From Darksidea phi (taxonomy: Eukaryota; Ascomycota; Dothideomycetes; Pleosporales; Lentitheciaceae): a stretch of 10,764 bases of DNA. The notes below the pieces were generated by a model. That model was not told the DNA's origin. It worked only from the letters and a program-made list of their open reading frames with translations, and made no database searches. Position 1 is the stretch's first letter; each line of letters begins with the position of its first letter. The stretch lies in NCBI GenBank assembly GCA_030770425.1, contig JASJFT010000473.1, forward strand, positions 1-10,764, read 5' to 3'. The translations under genes and the position numbers were made by a program. Positions 1 through 8,340 of this stretch are shown one piece after another.

Positions 1-128
1 AAGTAGTTATCTTAGTAACTTCTATAACTTCTAAGTTACGTAATATTAGATTACTAACTAAGTATAGCTTGGCTATTATAGTTATATTAGAGCTTACCCT
101 ATACCCCTCTAATTCTAGGGTTATAATA
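1..128 (-). repeat. Start of element B 3' LTR (partial)
   Basis: Read on the - strand from 128 leftwards the sequence begins TATTATAACCCTAG, which fits an LTR start of the TGTTATAA type after RIP changed TG to TA. Element A's LTR opens almost identically (TATTATAAAC in its 3' copy). A purine-rich tract ends exactly at 129, as expected for the primer site before a 3' LTR. The chromodomain end of element B lies about 0.8 kb upstream in the same orientation, so an LTR is expected here. The rest lies outside the window, and no second copy is present to confirm it. Confidence 0.5.
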
Positions 129-144
129 CTCGCTCCCTTCTTTT
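129..144 (-). other. Polypurine tract of element B
   Basis: On the - strand this reads AAAAGAAGGGAGCGAG, purines except one C, directly before the inferred LTR start. In LTR retrotransposons such a tract resists RNase H and primes plus-strand DNA synthesis. It matches the type and position of the element A tract at 7011-7025. Confidence 0.5.
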
Positions 145-399
145 AAGCTTTATCCTTAAAGATTTTATTATATCTATTATTCTCTAGCTAGTAGTACCCG
201 TACTTAGTAGATTTCTTTTTTTAAACTATACTATACTCTACGTATACGTACTATATAGCCTATTTAGAACTATAGTTATTCTATCTTCTTAGTAATATAT
301 AAGAGTAATCGATCTACTATTTATATAGAACTAACTACCTTTTATCTTTAATTAACTTCTTAGGTTTTAATAATATCTAAGACTTCTATAATAACTCGT
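145..399. other. Element B stretch with no clear feature
   Basis: This lies inside element B, between its polypurine tract and the clearly readable part of the opposite-strand gene relic. On the + strand a low-complexity reading rich in Tyr, Ile and Ser could be the N-terminal part of that gene, but I cannot place a start. I see no motif, repeat or RNA gene here. Confidence 0.4.
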
Positions 400-880
400 T
401 TTAAACGTTATTATTATCTTATAGATTACTTATTTACTTATTCTCGTTCTATACTAATATCCTATTCTTATTATTATACTATATAGTCTTCTTAAACTTA
501 TTATATTAATCTTTAGTCTAGTTCCTATATAGAGTATATTCGTTATAGGTCGAAGTATAACCTAGTAGTAACTAAGAGAGATTAGGCGAAGGTAGATAAA
601 TAAAAATCTAATCTTTAAGCTAAGCTAGATACCGTATATACTACCTATAATAAGACTTTTATTTAAATAACTAAGCTTTATACTTATAAGACCCGTTTCT
701 TAAAGTAGCTTTAGAACCTAGATTATTATAATACTAAAATACGTCGTCGCGAGCTTACGTCCCTTAAAGAGCTAGACTAGTTAGAGAAAGCTAAGTATTC
801 TACTTCTTCTAACTTACTTAGATTACTATAGTAACCCTTATTATATAAGTCCGTTAACTTCTTCTTTCTAGATAATTAGA
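400..880 (+). pseudogene. Antisense accessory gene relic, element B
   Basis: This is an unrecognised gene lying opposite to element B's own gag-pol. In one + frame (codon starts congruent to 1 mod 3) the reading is protein-like, if TAA and TAG are taken as former Gln. A Tyr/Ser-rich first half leads into a charged Lys/Arg/Gln/Leu-rich second half from about 570. That half includes KLDTVYTTYNKTF, TRFLKQL near 691-711 and MRRRELTSLKELDQLEK near 730-785, and resembles a coiled coil. It ends near 850-880, tail to tail with the chromodomain end at about 905. Element A has a similar gene in the same place and orientation (6300-6965). It resembles, from general recollection only, short coiled-coil predicted proteins of filamentous ascomycetes. 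Function is unknown. Confidence 0.5.
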
Positions 881-899
881 AGCCTCTACCTCTAGGTAC

Positions 900-1538
900 T
901 TTTAGTAATACTATTTAACTAATCTTTAGTAGCTCTATAGATTCTTAATTAGTTCCTATATATTCTAGCTAATAGGCTATTTTACCTACTTAACTAAATA
1001 TTTCTACTAACGACTAAACTTTTATAGTTCTTAGATTTTCTTAACCTTATATTCCTCGTCTTCGAGTTCGATATTAGTAGCTACTTTAGTATCTTCTAGT
1101 ACTAGTTTTAATAATAATATATAGAATACTAGGTATATTTTTATATCTTTAGCTAGCTTTAGTCTATAGTTAACTAGTTCTATTTTTTTTTTAATTTCGA
1201 ATAGTCTAATTTATAAATTATCTAGTTTATTATATAGTTATTTAGTTTTTAAATTTTATTATAAAAGGAAAACTTTATCCCCTCTCTTAAGAATTAGTTC
1301 CTTAAACCTTCTTTTATTTACTATTTTAGCTATTATAAGGTTTCTATATACTATCTACGTACTAAGTTCTTTATATAGTTCTCGTATTAAATAGACTTTT
1401 TCTTTTATTCTAATAGATATACTTTTAATATTCTTTAGATCTCTATAAGTTATTAGCTTATATTTATAATTTATATAGTATAATAAGTATCTAGTTATTA
1501 TAGACTTTTTACTATTATATATTAATTATATTATTAGT
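900..1538 (-). pseudogene. Integrase C-terminus and chromodomain, element B (distal part)
   Basis: This is the downstream part of the element B pol gene, cut off from the rest by element A. Starting at 1538 on the - strand the frame reads on from the integrase core at 7480-7660: LLPMAQL-like, then YNSKKS, then YYINYKYE, which corresponds to the conserved region after the catalytic core. Around 1250-1290 comes LKRGDKVFLL, and around 1130-1200 a GPY/F-type module (FEIKKKI..VNYRL). At about 905-1065 lies a chromodomain: EEYKVKKI, then KYLVK, then a former WEP motif and SIELLK. Chromodomains on integrase guide insertion towards marked histones, usually H3K9me heterochromatin, and define chromoviruses. 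The coding end is uncertain. Many in-frame TAA/TAG codons come from RIP. Confidence 0.85.
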
Positions 1539-1543
1539 AGTAA
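1539..1543. repeat. Target site duplication, left copy
   Basis: AGTAA stands directly before the 5' LTR and again directly after the 3' LTR at 7475-7479. A 5-bp duplication is usual for Ty3/gypsy integrases. Counting it once also restores the element B integrase frame, which is independent support. Confidence 0.9.
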
Positions 1544-1992
1544 TATTACGAACTAAATATATACTACGAGATAGTAGTAAGAAGAACTACCTAAGATTAA
1601 ACCTATTACTAGCTCTAATACGGAATATAATAACTACGACTATAGTATAAACGATAATTGGTACGAATAGCTTTACTAGGAAGTTACGTAATAGATCTAT
1701 AGATCTATAGGGCTTAGTAAATATAGATCTATAGAGCTATAGATTTATAGATTAATAAATCTACGGGAACGTAGAGCTATAGATCCTATAGATCTAAGGA
1801 AACTAAATTAATATATTATAACTACGAATCTCCTAGATAGTTTTCTCTTATAGTTAATTTCGAATCTAGATTAATCCTTATCTATTAATATAATTAAACT
1901 ATTATCTACTTATTTCTATTCCTTCGTTCCTATCTCGAGTATAAACCCTAAATAAGGCTAAATAACCTATTAGGCCTAGACTCCGTTTAATA
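1544..1992 (+). repeat. 5' LTR of element A
   Basis: This 449-bp repeat aligns without any gap to 7026-7474. By eye I count about 48 differences, all of them C/T or G/A transitions. It starts TATTACGAAC and ends TTTAATA, consistent with ancestral TG...CA ends changed to TA...TA by RIP. It would have held the promoter and polyadenylation signals; I cannot point to a surviving TATA box with any certainty in such AT-rich sequence. A cluster of short palindromes lies at 1691-1795. Confidence 0.95.
1691..1795. repeat. Palindrome cluster inside 5' LTR
   Basis: Several overlapping copies of ATAGATCTATAG-like units occur, including the perfect 14-bp palindrome CTATAGATCTATAG at 1697-1710, with further copies near 1723-1734 and 1779-1795. 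The same cluster is kept in the 3' LTR. Before RIP the units probably contained CA and TG. They may be regulatory sites or simply a local repeat. Confidence 0.7.
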
Positions 1993-2133
1993 CCTTAACT
2001 ATCTAGTAGGTAGGAATAGCTAACTACGATAGTAGGAGAAGGAACCCGATAAAGTAGAGCGGTATAGCCGCTAACTTAGGGCGAACTCTTAGAAGTAGGA
2101 AGCTATAGGGAGTTTAGTTCCTTAGAAGGTAGT
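1993..2133 (+). other. 5' leader of element A
   Basis: This is the short stretch between the 5' LTR and the first readable gag codons. The primer binding site should begin within a few bases of 1993 (CCTTAACTATCTAGTAGG follows the LTR), but RIP has changed it and I cannot name a matching tRNA or choose between tRNA priming and self-priming. Confidence 0.5.
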
Positions 2134-3020
2134 ATAACTATAGAAAATTTTAAAAGAGTTATTAAGAATTAGTATATATTTAAAAAAAGAGAAGATATAT
2201 TAAAAGTCTAACTTATAGAGTTAACTATCTAACTTTAAAGGTATATAAGTAAACTATTAAAGCTTAGAGAACTAGAAAAGTTTAATAGAATAAGGTCGAA
2301 GCTTAGGGGATTTTTAGCTAATATAGTAATCTACCTCGACCTTAATAGAATAAAGTTATCTACTAAAAGTAATAAAGTATTATTTATAGCTACTTAGTTT
2401 ATAGGAAAAGCTATTACTTAGTTTAAAATATATTTAAACGAATAACTACGACTACTAGAAGCTTAACGAAGTAATAAAATAAAGGCTATCTTCTTAAACT
2501 ATAAGTACTTTAAGAATAAGTTATATATTACCTTTAAAAATATTAATTTAAAAAGACTAGTAGAATAGAAAATTATACGTCTTAAATAGATAAAATCTAC
2601 TATAACTTATATATCTAAGTTCGAATAACTCGCTATAAAGATCTAATAGGGAGAGGTAGCCCTTATATTATAATACTATAAAGGACTAAAAGACTATATT
2701 TATTACGAAATAATTCGAATAGAACGACCCTAGACTATAAGAGAACTAATTAAATAAGTTATTAAGATTAATAATAACCTCTATTTCTAGAACTTAGAAA
2801 GAAAAGGGAAGGTCGGATTCTATAAAAAAAAAGAAAGAAGAAAAATACTATAAACTAGAAGTAATAGTTCTAGGGGCTAGTTTAGAACCTAAAAAAGGGA
2901 GATAGAACTCTAAGAAATAAGAACTCTATAAGAAGCGAGTATACTTTAAATATAAAAAGTAGGGATACCTAATAAAAGACTATAGATTAGGTCTAAGAAA
3001 GGAAAAATCCCGATATACTT
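2134..3020 (+). pseudogene. gag relic of element A
   Basis: Gag forms the retrotransposon's virus-like particle and packages its RNA. From about 2134 one frame (codon starts 1 mod 3) gives a reading of the retrotransposon gag type, with stretches such as KLRGFLANI, YLDLNRIKL, FKNKLY, ISKFEQLA and LKDYIYYE, ending near 2820. Position 2134 is chosen because an ATA there could be a former ATG. After the A9 run at 2824-2832 the coding frame moves by one (codon starts 2 mod 3). It then leads into a zinc knuckle at 2942-2983: TAC, TAT, TAC and TAT stand exactly at the ligand positions of C-x2-C-x4-H-x4-C, each one RIP step from Cys or His. Basic residues surround it. Confidence 0.85.
2824..2832 (+). 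other. A9 run at a gag frame change
   Basis: A run of nine A bases separates the capsid-like part of gag (frame 1) from the zinc knuckle and everything up to RT (frame 2). Either an A was gained here, or the element used a programmed shift; simple slippage after inactivation seems more likely. Confidence 0.55.
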
Positions 3021-4080
3021 AGTAGGGTAAAAGGGATAGAGTAGCTATAATATAAGAATATAATACTATATATTAGACGACTTATATACGCGATTAGTAT
3101 AAGACGTACTATAAAGCTAAGTTAAATATTAGCTATTAGTTATAAAAATAGTAGGTAGCTATAACTCGAGAGTCTTAAAGGAGAGTTTTATTCTCGCTAG
3201 AAGTATAAGAAGAAGTACCTAAGGAAGACTTATCTATAAAGTAGAAAGACTTCGATAATACCTTAAATACGTTATTATAAATAATTAATAATAGTAATAG
3301 ATTCTTAGAACTAGAAGATAAAAATCTAGTTATTATATATAAAAATACTAGATATCTATAGATAATTTAACTATTTAAAGAAAAAATAGGACTAGTATTA
3401 GAACTTAATATAACCTATACTTAAGCCTTATAGTTTATAGAGAAAACTATAATACTTATAATAATATAGAAAATTTATAAAAAATAGTTTAAATCTTACC
3501 CGATATACCGACTATTTAAAGATTTTAAATAATAGATTAAATAGAACTTTATTATTATAGACCTTATACCTAATTAAGAAATCTAGAAAGAAATATAATA
3601 TATTATAAAAATAGTTAATAAAGAATAACTATAATATATAGTAATTAAACGATAGATTCCCGTACGAATAACCTCTATAAAGTATAATAATTAAAGATAT
3701 AAGATTAATCTAGAGGACGACCTATAATATAAAATAAAATATCTAGTATATTTTAAGATCGTATAGATCTTATATATATAAAAAGAATATCGACTCTATA
3801 AAGGGATAAAATAAAAAAATAATTACTATCTTATAAAGGATTATAACGAAAGGATTATCTAAGTAATTATACTAGAGGTAGTATATAGATAGTAATAATC
3901 CGAGAATTAACAATAAAAGGGATATATACGAATTATACTAGGACTACTTCTACTTTTAAACTATATTTTAGAGAGACTATAGTATAAATACCTAAAGAAT
4001 AAATACCTAAAGTACGTTTAGACTAAAATTAATACGAAGTATTAGCTAAAAAAGATAAAAATTTAGGGAACTAGAGGATA
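3021..4080 (+). pseudogene. gag-protease linker of element A
   Basis: About 350 codons continue in the same frame between the zinc knuckle and the protease motif. The reading is charged and protein-like (for example KEDLSIKQKD and FDNTL near 3230-3260) but carries no motif I recognise. The length is large for a simple linker, so it may hold an additional domain. A rare unmutated CpA lies at 3911. Confidence 0.45.
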
Positions 4081-4560
4081 GGACTATATCTACTTCTATA
4101 GAACCTACTAGGGAAAGAAAATTATTACTCTAATTAATAGTAGAGCTACTCGAAACTTTATTAGTAAGAACTTTATCTAACGGAAGAAGATCCCCTAGTA
4201 GAAGAAACGATACCCTAGTATAGTATATACTATTAAAGGAGAACCCTTTAACGAACCTATAATATATAAAACTAAAGGTAAACTTAGCCTATAAGAATAG
4301 GAGAAAGAAAACGAGATACTTAATATAATTAAAATATTAGAAGACTAGAATATAATCCTAGGAATACTATAGCTCTAGGAAGCCGATCCTTAGATTTAAT
4401 AGACGAACTAATAGGTATTATTCCTATAATAGAATCTAGGCGTAACTTAAGAAGAAAATAATAATATTCTAGAATAATATAAAAAATAGGAAGAATTATT
4501 TATAGAACTAGAGAAAAGCCTACCCTAATACTAGTTCTAGGACTACGTAATCCTACTATA
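4081..4560 (+). pseudogene. Aspartic protease relic, element A
   Basis: The retroviral-type protease cuts the Gag-Pol polyprotein. At 4133-4165 the frame reads I-N-S-R-A-T-R-N-F-I-S, matching the family signature D-S-G-A-T-x-N-F-I. The catalytic Asp codon is now AAT and the Gly codon AGA, both explained by TpG to TpA changes (TTGATAGTGGA type to TTAATAGTAGA). It lies in the same frame as the zinc knuckle and RT. The region after it leads to the linker before RT, with a PTYKL-like stretch near 4586. Confidence 0.8.
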
Positions 4561-5346
4561 AGAAGGAAAAACTCTAGGATTCGAACCGATCTATAAGTTA
4601 ATTAAAGAAGAGAAAAAGATTATAATAAAGTACCTTAAAGATAATCTTATAAAAAAGTATATTTAATACTTAAATTTATTTATAGGATACCCGGTTCTCT
4701 TTATATCTAAAAAGGGTACTACGGAATTATAACTATATATTAATTACTAAATACTTAATAATATTACGATTAAAAATTAATACCTCTTATCTCTAATATT
4801 AGAAATATAAGACTAACTAAGAAAAGCTAAATAGTTTATACGACTAGATATCCGAAATATATATTACTAAATTAGAATTAAGAAAGGCGAAGAATAGAAA
4901 ATAGCTTTTAGGACTAAGAAAGGACTATATAAGTACTAAGTAATACCTTTTAGACTTACTAATATACCCGCGATATTTTAGAAATAAATTAATAATATTT
5001 TACGAAACTATCTTAATTAGTTTATAATAGTATACCTCGATAATATTTTAATCTACTTCGAAATAGAAAAAGAATATAAAGAATATATAAAGAAGGTTCT
5101 ATAGATACTTAAGGAAGTATAACTATACCTTTACCTACGAAAATATAAATTCTACGTATAAGAAATAGAGTTTCTAGAATTTATTATTAGACTAGGAGAA
5201 ATTAAAGTAGACCTATAACGAATCGAGAAGGTTAAAGAGTAGCCTATATCTAAGAATCTTAAGGAACTATAATCGTTCTTAGGATTCTATAACTTCTATT
5301 GAAAACTAATACTATAATAGAGTATAACGATAGTACCCCTTATATA
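4561..5346 (+). pseudogene. Reverse transcriptase relic, element A
   Basis: RT copies the element RNA into DNA. In frame 2 the conserved blocks appear in order: SKKGTTEL and L-Y-I-N-Y at 4706-4750 (from RLCVDYR), NQYPL near 4775, R-L-D-I-R-N near 4840, a TKKGLYKY block near 4915, PFRLTN near 4948-4965, and the active site Y-L-D-N at 5033-5044. The last Asp of YLDD became Asn through GATGAT to GATAAT. The connection region follows with FLGFYNFY at 5276-5299 and VPLI near 5333-5344, where the frame and the domain order break off. RNase H, which should come next, is missing. Confidence 0.92.
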
Positions 5347-5355
5347 GTAGAATAA
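5340..5355 (+). other. Internal deletion junction in pol
   Basis: Before this point the reading is in frame 2 and belongs to the RT connection; after it the reading is in frame 1 and belongs to the integrase core. The same interval in element B, from its FTNFY block (about 8900) to its second catalytic Asp (7657), is about 1.2 kb, against about 120 bp here. So roughly 1.1 kb, holding RNase H, the integrase zinc finger and the first catalytic Asp, has been lost. Confidence 0.8.
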
Positions 5356-6290
5356 CTTATCTATACCTTACTAAGATATATATTCAGCGAATATAGAATA
5401 CTAGATAAGATTATCTTAGATAGAGATATTAAGTTTATAGTAAAGTTTTAGTAAACCCTTATAGCTAGACTAGGAATAAAATATAGTATATTAACCGTAT
5501 ACTATCTATAGATAGACGGACTAATAGAACGAATAAACTAAATAGTAGAATAATATCTTAGATATTATCTAAATTACTACTAGAATAATTAGGTTATACT
5601 CTTATCTATAGTATAATTTACGTATAATAGTTCGTAATATAGTATAATAAAGATAATACCCTTCTTTACGAACTACGGAATCGAACTAGAAATATATAAG
5701 GAACCTAGATAACTTTAGTCTTATAGCTAGAATAGAGAAGAAATAGTAAAAATTATTTTACGAATATACTAATAGCTTAAAGAAGACGTAGAGTTCCTTT
5801 AAAATAGAATAAGTAAGTACTATAATAAGAAGTAAAAGAAAGTACCTACTTTTAAAGAGGGAGAAAAGGTATAGTTACTATAAAAAAATATTAAGAGTAA
5901 ACGACCTAATAATAAACTAGACTATACTAAAATCGGACTCTATAAGATTAAGAAATAAGTTTTACCTATAAACTACTAACTAAGACTACCTCTATAAATA
6001 AAAATCTACCTTATATTTTATATTAGCTTACTAGAAAAAGTACTATAGAATACTAAACTAGTAGTATATAAAGTAGATACGTATAGCGAAGATAATAAAG
6101 AATAGAAAGTAGAAGAAATCCTAGATAATAATATTAGAAATAGAAAAAATTACTACCTAATTAAATAGTAGGGAATAGACGAGAACGGGAAACTATAAAA
6201 ATAAATCTAGAAATCTAAAGATAATTTTAATTATTCTAAGAAGCTTATAGAGTACTAAAACTATAATTTTAAAGGAAACCTAGAGATAAG
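5347..6290 (+). pseudogene. Integrase C-terminal part and chromodomain, element A
   Basis: Frame 1 opens with YTLLRYIFSEYRI and I-L-D-R-D-I-K-F; the second catalytic Asp is at 5419-5421. The YHPQTDGQTER block follows at about 5497-5532, with the catalytic Glu at 5527-5529. The distance gives the expected D-x35-E spacing. After LRYYLNYYQNN and TYNSSQYS comes a GPY/F module near 5938-6040 (YKIKK, NYQLRLP, ISLLE). A chromodomain lies at 6103-6258 (KVEEILDN, YYLIK, SKKLIEY). This directs integration to heterochromatin in related elements. The first catalytic Asp is absent because of the deletion, so no intact integrase could have come from this copy, even before RIP. The coding end near 6280-6300 is uncertain. 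Confidence 0.88.
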
Positions 6291-6299
6291 GTAAGTTCG

Positions 6300-6965
6300 C
6301 CTTATAGTAAGTTAAGAAGACTAGTACTATCTATAGTATAGTATAAGATATTTAACGAACTAGAAAGAGTAATATTATTTACGATATTACGAGCGACGTT
6401 TAAAGCGGTTAAAGAGGCCTCTAGATCCTTCTACTATCCTAGCCGCTAAAGCTCCTCCTTCTTAGTATTAAGTTTAGCCTCGAGGGTACGAGACTATCTA
6501 GCTATCTTCCTATTAAGAAACTCTTTCTATTTCTTTAAACGTTAAACTCTTACCTACGTATTAGATAACTTTTAACTAAATTCGGCTATATAATAAAGTA
6601 GTTCCTCGCGATATTCTTTAACTACCTATAATTAAGCTTAAAGTTTCTCTTATAAATAGTTAACGAATTACTCTAATATATATAAGTTTATATATATAAG
6701 TTATAGTTAAAAATAGATACTTAGCTATAAAAATCCTAGATAACTAATAAGAATTTCGTACGTTTACGTAAATATAAGCCTCGTAGTATTTACTTTTATT
6801 AGAAGAAATAACGTAGGACGTCCCTAGTCTACTATATTAGAGGTAAGAAAATATTTTAGAACTATTATAACTAATATAGTTAGTAAGTATAAGACGTTCT
6901 TTAGTTTTATAAAAAACTATAGAGAAAGAAGGGTATAACTTAAGGAGATTCTAAGCTAATACTAA
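6300..6965 (-). pseudogene. Antisense accessory gene relic, element A
   Basis: On the - strand one frame (top positions 1 mod 3) reads as a protein across about 215 codons when TAA/TAG are taken as former Gln. The first half, about 6960-6700, is rich in Ser, Tyr, Thr and Leu (PSFSIVFYKTKERL, YSRLGRPTLF). The second half, about 6680-6400, is rich in Lys, Arg, Gln and Glu and looks like a coiled coil: EKLQAQLQVVKEYREELL, RLKKQKEFLNRK around 6505-6540, LEAKLNTKKEELQRL around 6440-6482. An ATA near 6965 could be the old ATG. It runs tail to tail with the chromodomain end. I do not recognise the family with certainty. RIP makes codon statistics unreliable, but the amino acid pattern is not what random AT-rich DNA gives. 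Confidence 0.55.
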
Positions 6966-7010
6966 TATAGCTAAATACTAGATCCGGAATAATCTCCGAG
7001 CTAAAGGTTT

Positions 7011-7025
7011 AGAGAGGGGAGATAG
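7011..7025 (+). other. Polypurine tract of element A
   Basis: AGAGAGGGGAGATAG stands directly before the 3' LTR. It has one pyrimidine in 15 bases and is the standard plus-strand primer site. Confidence 0.85.
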
Positions 7026-7474
7026 TATTATAAACTAAATATATACTACGAGATAGTAGTAAGAAAAGCTATCTAAGATTAAATCTATTACTAGTTCTAA
7101 TATAGAATATAATAACTATAACTATAGTATAAATGATAATTAGTATAAACGGCTTTACTAGAAAGTTATATAATAGATCTATAGATCTATAGAACTTAGT
7201 AAATATAGATCTATAGAGCTATAGATCTATAAATTAGTAGATCTATAAGAACGTAGAGCTATAGATCCTATAGATCTAAGGAAACCAAATTAATATATTA
7301 TAATTACGAATCTCCTAGATAGTTTTCTCTTATAGTTAATTTCGAATCTAGATTAATCCTTACCTATTAATATAATTAAACTATTACCTACTTATTCCTA
7401 CTTCTCTATTTCTATCTCAAGTATAAACCCTAAACGAGGCTAAATAACCTATTAGGCCCGGACCCTATTTAATA
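7026..7474 (+). repeat. 3' LTR of element A
   Basis: This is the second 449-bp copy, gap-free against 1544-1992. It begins TATTATAAAC and ends TTTAATA. It has TA at several places where the 5' copy has kept CG (for example 7030-7032, 7071-7074, 7191-7194 regions). The 5' copy is the more mutated one at other sites, so each was hit independently. The palindrome cluster is kept at 7173-7277. The only + strand ATG of the RIP block lies at 7133-7135, where the 5' copy has ACG. Confidence 0.95.
7173..7277. repeat. Palindrome cluster inside 3' LTR
   Basis: This is the counterpart of 1691-1795. The perfect palindrome CTATAGATCTATAG is unchanged at 7179-7192, while bases around it differ by transitions. 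Confidence 0.7.
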
Positions 7475-7479
7475 AGTAA
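7475..7479. repeat. Target site duplication, right copy
   Basis: AGTAA follows the 3' LTR directly and matches 1539-1543. Confidence 0.9.
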
Positions 7480-8150
7480 TTTAACCTAGTTATTCTATAA
7501 CTTATTAATATAGAATCTAAGATACTTCTTTAGAGTTTAGTTTATTCATTCTATCTAACTATCCGTCTACGAATAGAAGCTAGTTAATAGCTTTCTTTTA
7601 ATTTCTAGTTTTACGAGTAGTATACTCTAAAACTTTAAGATAAATAGTTTATCCCTATCTATAAGAATCTATTCTAGTAATCTATAATTAATAATAAGTA
7701 TTCTTTTAACCTCGTAAGTTATATTTTCTACTATAATTACTTTATTTATTAGGATAAAGTATACTATCTTAGTTAATTAGTTTATAATTACTATAATCGT
7801 ATCGTATAATCTTTCTAATCCTAATTCTAATAATAGTAGTAACTTTACTATAAAGTCTATTATAATATAAGTCTATAGTCGTATAGGTAGTATTAGTAGT
7901 TAGAATAATTTATAAGGCTTATATCTCTTAGATTTATTCTTAGAATATTCTAAATAGTTACCTATTACTTTTTAAACTTCCTTTCTTATATTAGTAAGTA
8001 GGTATTCTCTATCTATATATCTAACTATTTTATTAATTTCTAAATATTCTAGTATCTTACTCTTATAGATTTCCCGTATTAAGTCTTCCCTAAGGCTTAG
8101 TAAAATATAAGGTCTTATTTTTAAGTCGTTTATTAAAGCGGAGTATTCTT
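7480..8150 (-). pseudogene. Integrase relic, element B (zinc finger and core)
   Basis: Integrase joins the element DNA to the chromosome. The zinc-binding region is seen as REYLLTNIRKEV followed by a former C-x2-C pair at 7945-7956 (TAT, TTA, GAA, TAT) and then KNKSKRYKPY. The catalytic core has its first Asp at 7855-7857 in I-D-F-I-V-K. The second Asp is at 7657-7659 in I-D-R-D-K-L-F, and Glu is at 7549-7551 in the YHSQTDGQTER block; the second Asp and Glu are 36 codons apart, giving D-x35-E. It then reads LKKYLRFYINKLQNN up to the edge of element A at 7480 and goes on at 1538 in frame. All three acidic codons survive RIP. Confidence 0.92.
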
Positions 8151-8340
8151 TCTTATTAAAGTATATATCGTCTTCCTTTAGTATTTTATTAATATCCCTA
8201 ATAGTTTCTTAGGCCTTATTTCTCTATTTCCTCTTAATATTTACTACTATTATAATCTTAACTAGCCTTATATAGTTATATATAAGGGTTCCGTCTAGCT
8301 TCTTTTATAGGACTAGTTCGTATATAACGGATTCGTTGGT
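8151..8340 (-). pseudogene. RNase H-integrase linker, element B
   Basis: The pol frame continues without recognisable motifs (KILKEDDIYFNKKEYSALI near 8110-8190 on the - strand). This spacing between RNase H and the integrase zinc finger is usual in Ty3/gypsy pol. Confidence 0.6.

Larger units (their letters stand above)
1539..7479 (+). mobile_element. Element A: nested Ty3/gypsy chromovirus
   Basis: This span is the retrotransposon (1544-7474, 5931 bp) plus both 5-bp target duplications. The two LTRs have equal length and align without gaps. The order of parts is 5' LTR, gag, protease, reverse transcriptase, integrase, chromodomain, opposite-strand gene, polypurine tract and 3' LTR. Integrase after RT defines Ty3/gypsy, and the chromodomain defines the chromovirus branch. 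The element landed in the integrase gene of element B on the opposite strand. It lacks about 1.1 kb of pol, so a full-length relative should be near 7 kb. It is fully inactivated by RIP. Confidence 0.93.

Noticed and set aside
1993..2010. A specific primer binding site just after the 5' LTR
   Set aside because: RIP has altered the bases and I could not match any tRNA 3' end or the element's own 5' end with confidence.
7133..7135. The only + strand ATG in the block as a gene start
   Set aside because: It lies within the 3' LTR where the 5' copy has ACG, and is followed by a stop almost at once (ATG ATA ATT AGT ATA AAC context without a lasting frame of protein character).
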